From an uncultured Bacteroidales bacterium (lineage in GTDB: Bacteria; Bacteroidota; Bacteroidia; Bacteroidales; P3): a stretch of DNA of 64,000 bases. The notes beneath the pieces are model-generated. The model was not told the DNA's origin. It did no database searches and saw only the letters and a program-made list of their open reading frames with translations. The stretch covers positions 62,001 to 126,000 of the forward strand of contig CALUHJ010000003.1 in assembly GCA_944320415.1 (NCBI GenBank), read 5' to 3'. The position numbers were made by a program, and so were the translations under genes. Shown piece after piece: positions 56,701 through 64,000 of the stretch (positions within the stretch are counted from its first letter, which is position 1; every line of letters begins with the position of its first letter).

Positions 56701-59700
56701 TTATTCTCCGCTAATGATTATTTCGTCAACGGCTTCCTTGCTTTCTTTCAACTTTTCCTCTTCGGCCTTTTTGTTCAAATCCGACTGTTTGTTCAACGCA
56801 TCCAACTTGTCCTTTGCGATATTGACCAGTTCCTCTCCGTCATAATTCTCTATTATACTTTGCAATGTCTGTTTGGCCTGTAAGGTGTTCCCTTTGGCAT
56901 TGAATATATCCGCCCACAGTATGAACGTCTTGGCCAACCAATACTCACTGCTCGGATTGGCATTGATCTGATGTATTATTTTTTCCGCCTGCTCTATATT
57001 TCCTGACTTATAGTTTATCTCCGCCAAAACATACTGAGCTTCAGATGCATATTCGGTATTCTTTGCCTTCGTTAGTTTTTCGAACTCCTTTATGGCCTGT
57101 CCCATATTCTCGTTAGCCAACAAAGACTTGGCCAATACATAGTTCGCCTCCTCCGATGTACCCTCATCAAGTTTGTCCAGCGAAAGCAACTTGTTAGCTG
57201 CAATAATTGCAGAATCAAACTGCGACAAAGCATAATAGCACTGCATACTACCCTTAAGGGCATGCAACTTGTTGACACTTGTTTCCGCTATCTGTTCAAG
57301 ATCATAATACTGCTGTTTCGCCTTCTCAATATTCTTCATATCAAAATTCAAGTCGGCAGCATTCAGCAAAGCCTTTTCCGTAAATATGTTCTTCGGCCTG
57401 CCTATTATGTTTTCATAAGACTCCAAAGCCTGTATATTCTGTGATACCTTTTCGAGACAATCGGCCATATAATAGTTGGCATTTACGTAAAATGCTCCAT
57501 TCGGATAATTGTTCAGATACTGTCTGAATCCCGTTATGGCATTAGGACAATCCCCATCCATATATCTGTTTTCAGCGGCCTGATAACTTATAGAGTCCTG
57601 TTCTCCCTGCGATATATGACCATCAGGCAGTTCTTTGGTATAAGCAAAAAACCGTTCCACATCATTCGCATCTATATATATTGACTTTATATTCATAAGA
57701 CCGGCTTTTGCTTCCTCCGTGCCGGGATAGTTGCGTACGAGTTTGTCAAGATAAACCAAAGCCTTCTTGTCGTCGCCCAACTTATAGTAAATCATTCCTA
57801 TTTTCCCGTAACAGTCTTTCACATGTATTGATGACGGATTGTTGTCTATTACGGACTGATACGCATCTATGGCCTGTTGGTTCATCTCCAGCGTAAGGTA
57901 AGCATTCGCAAGTTCATAACGCATGCTTGCTATATAACTGCTGTTCCCGTACTTGCTTATGGCTTCTCCAAGTATGGCACTTTTTTGGGTATAGTTGCCC
58001 AAAGCTCCACAAGCCATGGCCTTCTGATAACTTGCATAGTCCACATCCATCTTGTCCGCCCTTATCACTTTGTCATACTCTACTATCGCCGCATTAAAAT
58101 CCTTGCACATGTAAAGACAGTCCGCATACCTTGTAGTGGCATCTATACGCATGTTATCGTCAACATCCTCACGCGCAATGCATCTTTTGAAATAATCTCT
58201 GGCCAGACTGTATTTCTTCTGTTTGAAAAGGTTGTAACCCATGGCATAGTCTGCCTGGGAAGCGTAAGGACTTTTGTCTGCACCCGGAACGGAATAGAAT
58301 GTATTCAGATTCTGTACTGACAATTCATATTCACCCATCTGATAGTAAGCCTCCGCCTTAAGGTAATAAGCAGCAGAGGTAAGTTCATTGGAATGAGCCT
58401 GCGTAAGTGATTTGTCCAGATAGATTACCGCATCGTTCATCTTGCTTTCGTTGAAACACTCTATCGCCCTGTTAAGGCACAGTTTCTGATATGCCTGGTT
58501 TATCTGCGTCGTTCTCTGGTCCATCTGCTCTATCATCTCTATGGCATCCCTGTAATTCTGGGTATTTCCGTAAAGCTGCGCAAGACATCTCCTTGCCTCA
58601 TTGCTCCCCGCCGACTGAGGAAACTCGTCTATGTATGTCTGGAATGCTTTTATTGACTCATTGTATGCAGCGTTGGTCTGATAGGACAACTTGGCATAAT
58701 TGAGCAATGACTTCTCGCTTATCTGCCTGTCGAAGTCCAAATCATAAGCTTCCTTGAACATGGCCTTGGCCGCCTGCAAGTCTTCAGTCTGTATGTAGCA
58801 TATCCCCAAATGATAAAGAGCATTCTGGGACAGGGAATCTTTCTGCATTGAGGCCTTCTTAAGATACTCTGCCGCCTTGTCATATTGTTTTTCCTCAAAC
58901 AAGGTATAACCCAACAGATAATAATCCTGAGCCGAGGCAACCTGCGTTTCTTTCACCGCTTTCTCAAGATATGGCACTGCCTCATGGTAGCGTCCCAATT
59001 TATAGTATGAATCACCCAACATCCTGTTCAACTCCCCGCTTCTCTTCGACTGCGACTTCTGCGAAAGCTCCGCTGCAATGCCTATCAATTCCTCATATTT
59101 CTGTTGGTAATAGTATATCTGCGCTATATAATAAGGTACTATCCTGCCGAAGTTCCTGTCCTCCCTCAACGAAAGAAACTCCTTCAACGCAAGGTTGTAT
59201 TTACCTTCATCATACAGTATGTGTCCGTAAAAATATGTAGCCGCAGCGGCATACTTGCTCTTTGCATCCTTCACCTTGTCCAATGCCGTCTTGGCGGAAG
59301 CATAGTCCCCCTGCTCAAAAAAACAATGGCCGCTCTTGTAATAGTATTCATACTTCCTGTCCTGCGAAAGGCTCTCCACCCTGACCGTGGCATATATCTC
59401 CGATGCCTTGTCATACTGTCTGTTCTGAACGTAATAGTTAGCCAAGAGGAATTTGGCATCATTGTTCCTCGAACTTGCGGGATACATTTCTATGAAGTCC
59501 ATTATCAGCTTGTCGGCATCCCTGTTCATCATCATATAGGCTGAAGCCGCCCTGTAATAACAGGCATCTTCAAAGGCCGCATCAACTGCGTTTCCCTGCT
59601 CATGTATATACCTCTGGAACTGCTCGAAACTCAATGAATAATTCCTGTTGTCGTAGTTTTCGAGTGCTCTGGAGAACAACTCGTTTTTATGTTTTGACAT

Positions 59701-59784
59701 GTCTGTTTTCTGTGCCGAGAGCGTTTGCACAAATCCAAACAGACACAATGCACAAACAAAAGTGATAAGACGGTTTTTCATCAT
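56701..59784 (-). CDS. Large periplasmic TPR-repeat protein
   Basis: 1,027 residues from the paired ATGs at 59784/59781, which lead into a signal peptide (KNRLITFVCALCLFGFVQTLSAQ). The rest is a long array of TPR/Sel1-type helical hairpins (YYKLGRYHEAVPYLEKAV, YTLFEEKQYDKAAEYLKKA, YHLGICYIQTEDLQAAKAMF), some 20 or more, ending in a charged coiled tail (KQSDLNKKAEEEKLKESKEAV). Likely a periplasmic scaffold resembling YbgF/BamD-type repeat proteins. First in a three-gene run with the plugless barrel and the HEAT-like gene. Confidence 0.9.
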   Translation of the reverse strand: MMKNRLITFVCALCLFGFVQTLSAQKTDMSKHKNELFSRALENYDNRNYSLSFEQFQRYIHEQGNAVDAAFEDACYYRAASAYMMMNRDADKLIMDFIEMYPASSRNNDAKFLLANYYVQNRQYDKASEIYATVRVESLSQDRKYEYYYKSGHCFFEQGDYASAKTALDKVKDAKSKYAAAATYFYGHILYDEGKYNLALKEFLSLREDRNFGRIVPYYIAQIYYYQQKYEELIGIAAELSQKSQSKRSGELNRMLGDSYYKLGRYHEAVPYLEKAVKETQVASAQDYYLLGYTLFEEKQYDKAAEYLKKASMQKDSLSQNALYHLGICYIQTEDLQAAKAMFKEAYDLDFDRQISEKSLLNYAKLSYQTNAAYNESIKAFQTYIDEFPQSAGSNEARRCLAQLYGNTQNYRDAIEMIEQMDQRTTQINQAYQKLCLNRAIECFNESKMNDAVIYLDKSLTQAHSNELTSAAYYLKAEAYYQMGEYELSVQNLNTFYSVPGADKSPYASQADYAMGYNLFKQKKYSLARDYFKRCIAREDVDDNMRIDATTRYADCLYMCKDFNAAIVEYDKVIRADKMDVDYASYQKAMACGALGNYTQKSAILGEAISKYGNSSYIASMRYELANAYLTLEMNQQAIDAYQSVIDNNPSSIHVKDCYGKIGMIYYKLGDDKKALVYLDKLVRNYPGTEEAKAGLMNIKSIYIDANDVERFFAYTKELPDGHISQGEQDSISYQAAENRYMDGDCPNAITGFRQYLNNYPNGAFYVNANYYMADCLEKVSQNIQALESYENIIGRPKNIFTEKALLNAADLNFDMKNIEKAKQQYYDLEQIAETSVNKLHALKGSMQCYYALSQFDSAIIAANKLLSLDKLDEGTSEEANYVLAKSLLANENMGQAIKEFEKLTKAKNTEYASEAQYVLAEINYKSGNIEQAEKIIHQINANPSSEYWLAKTFILWADIFNAKGNTLQAKQTLQSIIENYDGEELVNIAKDKLDALNKQSDLNKKAEEEKLKESKEAVDEIIISGE

Positions 59785-59896
59785 AAGTACATAAAAATTA
59801 CAATTTACTAAATTACCCTTAAATGAACAGATGGCGCCGTCCTGATTTCTTTTTTTTTCAACTTTCCCGTGTTGAAAAGTAAAGCCGATGCAAAAG

Positions 59897-59931
59897 AACA
59901 GGGGCACGCTGTCAAGACGCGCACCCCTGTT
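59897..59931 (-). terminator. Terminator after the plugged barrel gene
   Basis: Stem AACAGGGG / CCCCTGTT extended inward by GC-rich pairs, then CTTTTG on the minus strand. Confidence 0.75.
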
Positions 59932-59951
59932 TTACAAATCCATAAAGACGG

Positions 59952-62420
59952 TTACATTCCTCCACCCATACGATTGTTGCCTCCGCTCGTTCCGCCCTTG
60001 GCTCTTTGATCCATGTCGTCGGATTCTATCCTCTTGAGCTTCTTGCCCTGATACATCTTTCCGAAGTTATAGCGCACGGTCACGGAGAACATGGCTCCGG
60101 GTATCTTTGCCTCACTCCTCTGATATATCTCGTCGGTGGACATCTCCGAACCCATCACCCTCTTGGAGAACAGATTGTTCGCATTAAGGCTTACGTTCAA
60201 TCTGTCATCCTCCAGAAAAGCCCTTGACAAACCCATGTTGAACGAATATGCACCATCATATCTGTACACACCCCAAAGGCCTCCGCTCATATAAAACCCG
60301 TTCAGGGACAACTTAAGCTTGAGCGGAAGGGTTAGATTGGCATTGGCAAAAAACATATACGACACCTCATCCATGTCTATATCGGCCTGACTGTTTTCTG
60401 AAAACACCGATGAATAGTTTATCTGACCGTACAGGTTTATGTCAAGCCATTTGGCCAGCGGAGCAACGACGCTCAACCCTACATTGAGGTTCTGGCTTGT
60501 CGCCACATTGCCCGGCTGCTGAATGGAGACACCCTCCGTACCGTAAGGCAGCAACAATTCACACACGAAATCCCTGGTATAGCCGTAGTTCACATTCAGA
60601 AATGCCATATAAAACAAGGAATAGGACAAGCCGACATTATGTGTGTATTGCGGTTTCAGATAAGGGTTACCGGTCGTATATACATAATCCGTCTGTTTCA
60701 ACAAAAACGGATTCATTTGCTCATAGGACGGTCTGGATATACGATAGTTGTAGCTCAAGGTAAGACTGTTGTAGGGGTTGAAGTTGTGATTCAACGATAC
60801 ATTCGGAAAGATATCGCAATAATCATTACGGTCTATCGTATCCCTCTTCAGCAGTTCTCCCTTCGTATCGGTATATTCCACACGAAGACCGGCACGCAGG
60901 GAAGTATTCTTTCCAAGCGATTTGGAATAGGAGAAATAGCCCGCAAGTATATTCTCCGTAAACAAATAGTTGTAATGAGAGGAATATTCATTGTCCATGT
61001 TGGTCACCGACAGCTTCATACCTGTCTCAAAAGTACCCAGACGGCGTGTGGGCTTGTGAAAGTCCACCTTGGCGGCGAAGGAGTTGTAGAAATTGTTCAC
61101 CATGTTGTCTATCCTTTCCCTCTTGTACACGCTGTCATTGGCCAGAAGGACATACCTGTTGTCCTGCATCTGCTTCTGTTCCGAACCGTTGAAGGTGGCA
61201 CTCACGTCAAACTGCAGCTTGGTGCCGAGAGTGTCGAACTTGTGCAGATAGTTCAAACCCACCAGCAGGTTATCCGAACGCGAATACTGTCTCTGGGTGT
61301 ATCTCACCGATTCGGTGTATCTGTCCAGAAAAGGACTCATCGATATGTTTCCTTCGGATATGTACTCCTGTTCAGGCTGCATATTGTTGGAATACGTAGC
61401 ATAAAAACCCAGCAGGTTGTTGTCATCGGCCATATAGTCGGCCGAGAGGGAAACGTTATGTCCCCTCCACCTGAAGTCCATCTCGGTTTCAGGCATGACA
61501 AACTGCATGGTATCGCTACCAAGATAGTTGCGTCGTATGGAGGAATTGCTCATTTTCTGTCCCCAGTCCGAATAGTTATAGTTCAGTGAGGTCATCCACT
61601 TGTCGTCGACATAGTTAAGGTTAAGCCCTCCATTGGCCGAAAAGGCATTGGAATAAAAGGCCGATGCATTCGCCGAACCGTTCACTCCGTAGTTCTGGTT
61701 CTTTTTCATCCTTATGTTTATTATTCCAGCCGTTCCTTCCGCATCATACTTGGCCGAAGGGTTGGTTATTACCTCGAATCGCTCTATCTGTTGCGGGTTC
61801 ATACCCTTAAGCATTGACTTCAACGCCTCCCAGCCTATGCGCATGTCCCTGCCGTCAAATTGAAACAATACGCCACTGCGTCCGTTCAAGGTCAGGTTGT
61901 CGTCCTTGTCTATGGACACGCCAGGAACCTTGCGCAAAAGATCAAAGGCTGTGACGACCGTCGACTTGGCCGACTCATCCACATTGACAACCAGACGGTC
62001 CGCATCCATCTCGTATGCCTTTATCTTGCTCACTATCTCCACCGCTTCGAGACTCTCGGACGAAGGCATGAAGCGCAGGTCCTTTAGATAAACCGTATCC
62101 TTGCCCTTGGAGAGAAAATCCATAGGGTTTATTCTCATCTCTATGTTCTGATAGCCTATGAAGCTTACCCTGAACAGGAAAGGTTCACGCTCATGCGTCT
62201 GAAGCACAAAACGACCTTTTTCATCCGTCTGGGTACCCGCTATGAGGCTCACGCTGTCCTTCAGACTCACAACGGTCACATTGCAGAACTCAACGGCCTC
62301 TCCGCCCTGCCCGTCTATCACATTACCCTGCAAAACCAGCCTATTCTGCCCGTACACTGACAGTATCCCCGTCAACAACAACAGAAACACTATCTGATTC
62401 CTCAACATATACATCTTCAT
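59952..62420 (-). CDS. Outer-membrane beta-barrel protein with CarboxypepD-like and plug domains
   Basis: About 822 residues; several ATGs (62423, 62420, 62414, 62408) lead into the same signal peptide (LRNQIVFLLLLTGILSVYGQ). A carboxypeptidase-regulatory-like domain (LQGNVIDGQGGEAVEFCNVTV, ~85 residues) precedes a TonB-plug-like domain (TVVTAFDLLRKVPGVSIDKD, then SAKYDAEGTAGIINIRMKK) and a 22-strand-type barrel of the OMP_b-brl_3 family. The tail is Gly/Asn/Met rich. Every start overlaps the end of the small membrane protein by 68-83 bases. It may be a receptor tied to the ABC system upstream. Confidence 0.87.
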   Translation of the reverse strand: MKMYMLRNQIVFLLLLTGILSVYGQNRLVLQGNVIDGQGGEAVEFCNVTVVSLKDSVSLIAGTQTDEKGRFVLQTHEREPFLFRVSFIGYQNIEMRINPMDFLSKGKDTVYLKDLRFMPSSESLEAVEIVSKIKAYEMDADRLVVNVDESAKSTVVTAFDLLRKVPGVSIDKDDNLTLNGRSGVLFQFDGRDMRIGWEALKSMLKGMNPQQIERFEVITNPSAKYDAEGTAGIINIRMKKNQNYGVNGSANASAFYSNAFSANGGLNLNYVDDKWMTSLNYNYSDWGQKMSNSSIRRNYLGSDTMQFVMPETEMDFRWRGHNVSLSADYMADDNNLLGFYATYSNNMQPEQEYISEGNISMSPFLDRYTESVRYTQRQYSRSDNLLVGLNYLHKFDTLGTKLQFDVSATFNGSEQKQMQDNRYVLLANDSVYKRERIDNMVNNFYNSFAAKVDFHKPTRRLGTFETGMKLSVTNMDNEYSSHYNYLFTENILAGYFSYSKSLGKNTSLRAGLRVEYTDTKGELLKRDTIDRNDYCDIFPNVSLNHNFNPYNSLTLSYNYRISRPSYEQMNPFLLKQTDYVYTTGNPYLKPQYTHNVGLSYSLFYMAFLNVNYGYTRDFVCELLLPYGTEGVSIQQPGNVATSQNLNVGLSVVAPLAKWLDINLYGQINYSSVFSENSQADIDMDEVSYMFFANANLTLPLKLKLSLNGFYMSGGLWGVYRYDGAYSFNMGLSRAFLEDDRLNVSLNANNLFSKRVMGSEMSTDEIYQRSEAKIPGAMFSVTVRYNFGKMYQGKKLKRIESDDMDQRAKGGTSGGNNRMGGGM

Positions 62421-62607
62421 CATACGAATAATTAAACACATTAATAACATCTTCTTCATCCACAAGGCTGTGACCCGCCTCTTTCGCCTTTTCGAAAGCG
62501 GATGCCCCGATACGGTCGGAGACATACCACGCAACCGCGTAGCCAACCGCCAGAACCAAAACGAAAACAATCATTATCTTTGTCGTCTTTCTAATCTTCA
62601 TGTCCAT
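62341..62607 (-). CDS. Small single-helix membrane protein
   Basis: 88 residues (or 86 from the ATG at 62601): basic N-terminus, one helix (KIMIVFVLVLAVGYAVAWYV), then an acidic extracytoplasmic tail (DEEDVINVFNYSYDEDVYVEESDSV). No family recognised. It lies 14 bases after the permease. Its last 68-83 bases are read in another frame as the start of the barrel, so at least one of the two starts may need revision; the orderly spacing and codon use favour both being real. Confidence 0.6.
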   Translation of the reverse strand: MDMKIRKTTKIMIVFVLVLAVGYAVAWYVSDRIGASAFEKAKEAGHSLVDEEDVINVFNYSYDEDVYVEESDSVSVVVDGDTVSVRAE

Positions 62608-62621
62608 TCATTTTTTTAACG

Positions 62622-63359
62622 TTAAACCCTTTCCTCCTTCAACCTGAAGTAGGTTATGACCAACAGGAACACCGACAGTATCACCAGAACAACATCGGTA
62701 AAGTCCGTCAGAAAACCAAGCTTTGCAAATATGAAGTCCCTGCCGTATGCCGGGTCGTTCAAATACTGATTGGTGTCCATATACATTCCAAAAGGTCTGG
62801 CAAAGCCAAGGACCAATAACATTGAAACTCCCGTCAAGGAACCGTAAATCTTAAGGGCAGAATGGCGTCTGAACACCAAAGAGAAAAGAAAAAAGAACAG
62901 GTAAGAACACACCGTGGAAAGCACTCCGAAGCAGGAAGCAAACATCATGTCATACAACATGAATATTCTGTCCATTTCATCGTTGAAGATTTCTGCAAAT
63001 GAATTCTCGAAAAAAGCTATCTTAAGGGACGTACCTGCAATGACAGGAAGGAATATGGCCGCCTGGAATAACACAAATACGAACAGAAATTCCGCAAGGT
63101 ACTTCTCCAGCGTAGAACAGGGAAGCAACAACGAAGCGCATCTGTCCGCCCTTGTCTTGTAGGCATGAAAGGAGTAATGAGCCACCACAACGCCGGAGGC
63201 AAAACCGATAATCAGGCGTATGATTGCAGGTACCATAAATATCTTTTCACCAAGAAACGAGATGCAAAACAACACCAAGGCCATCCACATCAGTTCTTTT
63301 CTGCGCGTAACCCACTGATGCACGAGCAGGTTACCGAATCTTCTAAAATCAAATTCCAT
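62622..63359 (-). CDS. Six-helix ABC-type permease
   Basis: 245 residues, about six membrane helices (LMWMALVLFCISFLG, IIRLIIGFASGVVVAHYSF, LAEFLFVFVLFQAAIF, VCSYLFFFLFSLVF, VSMLLVLGFARPF, VVLVILSVFLLVITYF). No ATPase motif is present. It begins 9 bases after the GntR regulator and behind an ABC ATPase fragment, so it is most likely the membrane subunit of that ABC transporter. Substrate unknown. Confidence 0.8.
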   Translation of the reverse strand: MEFDFRRFGNLLVHQWVTRRKELMWMALVLFCISFLGEKIFMVPAIIRLIIGFASGVVVAHYSFHAYKTRADRCASLLLPCSTLEKYLAEFLFVFVLFQAAIFLPVIAGTSLKIAFFENSFAEIFNDEMDRIFMLYDMMFASCFGVLSTVCSYLFFFLFSLVFRRHSALKIYGSLTGVSMLLVLGFARPFGMYMDTNQYLNDPAYGRDFIFAKLGFLTDFTDVVLVILSVFLLVITYFRLKEERV

Positions 63360-63368
63360 ATCTCAAAA

Positions 63369-63737
63369 CTATTTTTGTCGTTCATTATATTCTTTGTACA
63401 ATTCCGTTATCTGTTCCATGCTTATCTTCAGCTGCGACATCGCCTTGAACATTATCGGAAGATAAGACTCCAGAAACTGTTTCTTTCTCAAGTCCACTAT
63501 CCTTTCGACCGCATCCTCGCTGACAAAGTACCCAAGACCGCGTTTGTTGTATATTATTCCGTTGCCTGCAAGCCACTCGTACGACTTGACCGCAGTGTTC
63601 GGATTTACCTCGCAATCGGCCGCCAGATCCCTGACAGAAGGTATGCGGACGTTGGTCTCATACCTGCCTTCAAGTATGTCGTCGCACAACTTCAAGGCCA
63701 GCTGCTGAAAGATGGCATTCTGTGTCTTTATTATCAT
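63369..63737 (-). CDS. GntR-family regulator (YtrA type)
   Basis: 122 residues. The N-terminal winged helix-turn-helix reads IPSVRDLAADCEVNPNTAVKSY, then EWLAGNGIIYNKRGLGYFVSEDA; the short C-terminal part is a helical dimerisation segment (YLPIMFKAMSQLKISMEQITELYKEY) rather than a ligand-binding FCD/UTRA domain, which is the YtrA pattern. Such regulators usually repress their own ABC-transporter operon. The start overlaps the ATPase stop as ATGA. Confidence 0.9.
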   Translation of the reverse strand: MIIKTQNAIFQQLALKLCDDILEGRYETNVRIPSVRDLAADCEVNPNTAVKSYEWLAGNGIIYNKRGLGYFVSEDAVERIVDLRKKQFLESYLPIMFKAMSQLKISMEQITELYKEYNERQK

Positions 63738-64000
63738 ATCACCGTGTTTTTATCTTTTGGAAACAATTCCATTATCCTTTGCCTGTCGGTGAGCGCAGCG
63801 TTGAACAGCAATTCTATGTCCAGGTTGCTCTCCTGATGATCTCTGTTCACCCTTACCACATACTGCCCTTCGAGGCCCTGTTCCGAATACAGCACATCGC
63901 CCTCCTGTTCCGAACCGTCGCCAAGACCGAAATAAAGCCTGTCGGTTATCGTCCTGCTGTCGGCATTGAGCAATATGTTGTTATGGTCAAGTATAACGAT
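63734..64000 (-). CDS. ABC transporter ATP-binding protein, C-terminal part
   Basis: The frame is open to the window edge; a TTG at 63973 is internal. About 88 residues remain: IVILDHNNILLNADSRTITDRL (the post-Walker-B, H-loop-distal segment of ABC ATPases in modified form), then YFGLGDGSEQEGDVLYSEQG and ESNLDIELLFNAAL. The catalytic motifs are outside the window. The 4-base overlap with the GntR gene and the permease behind it make an ABC exporter or antibiotic-type importer likely. Confidence 0.75.
   Translation of the reverse strand: MVILDHNNILLNADSRTITDRLYFGLGDGSEQEGDVLYSEQGLEGQYVVRVNRDHQESNLDIELLFNAALTDRQRIMELFPKDKNTVI

Noticed and set aside
60639..61589. 316-codon plus-strand frame opposite the plugged barrel gene
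   Set aside because: Antisense to clear barrel strands; no hallmark of a real protein.
1..64000. CRISPR array, prophage, insertion sequence or defence island
   Set aside because: No regularly spaced repeats, transposase, integrase, phage structural genes or recognised defence genes were found in any part of the window.

Overview
This window comes from the chromosome of a Bacteroidota bacterium, almost certainly a member of the Bacteroidales. Promoters are of the Bacteroidetes type (TTTG or TTG, about 19 bases, then TAnnTTTG), and there are several type IX secretion (T9SS) proteins and substrates. Bacteroidetes-restricted families occur (DUF3467, DUF4301, DUF4837, DUF5606, GldD, PorZ), as does a methylmalonyl-CoA decarboxylase sodium pump typical of propionate-forming gut or oral Bacteroidales. 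The genus cannot be fixed from the sequence alone. No rRNA, CRISPR array, insertion sequence or prophage is visible; this is mostly core chromosome.

Layout. 1-7.3 kb: the C-terminal 2,400 residues of a giant repetitive T9SS-secreted adhesin-like protein. 7.3-21.6 kb, minus strand: a long expression locus in the order tRNA-Thr(TGT), Tyr, Gly, Thr(GGT), tuf, tRNA-Trp, secE, nusG, rplK, rplA, rplJ, rplL, rpoB, rpoC, followed after a terminator by a DUF3467 protein and a secreted protein. 21.9-33.5 kb: birA, a type-B T9SS substrate, gldD, small conserved genes, a POT peptide transporter, ruvC, an M23/LysM peptidase, a DUF4301 protein and glmS. 33.6-36.4 kb, plus strand: trpS, yebC, rsmI and a NifX-like gene. 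36.4-37.3 kb: the only long gene-free stretch. It appears to hold an independent small-RNA gene on the minus strand, with its own promoter, a rod-like fold and a U-tract end.

37.3-46.9 kb, minus strand: prfA, porZ, recO, rsfS, ftsH, a LUD-domain gene, cdsA, psd and an RluA-type pseudouridine synthase, mixing translation, phospholipid synthesis, quality control and T9SS. 47.2-52.9 kb, plus strand: a DUF4837 lipoprotein, then the epimerase and four subunits of the Na+-translocating methylmalonyl-CoA decarboxylase, closed by a strong terminator. 53.0-54.4 kb: an AT-rich MATE transporter. 54.4-59.8 kb, minus strand: a trio of a large TPR protein, an outer-membrane barrel and a frameshifted HEAT-like gene. 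59.9-64 kb, minus strand: ABC ATPase (cut by the window end), GntR regulator, six-helix permease, one-helix small protein and a plugged outer-membrane barrel, tightly packed with overlaps.

The points most worth following up are the probable 6S-like small RNA at 36.8-37.0 kb; a family of short words shared by four intergenic regions; the hairpin between rplL and rpoB; the single-base frameshift in the HEAT-like gene; the mosaic structure of the adhesin; and the two poorly described envelope operons at 54-64 kb.
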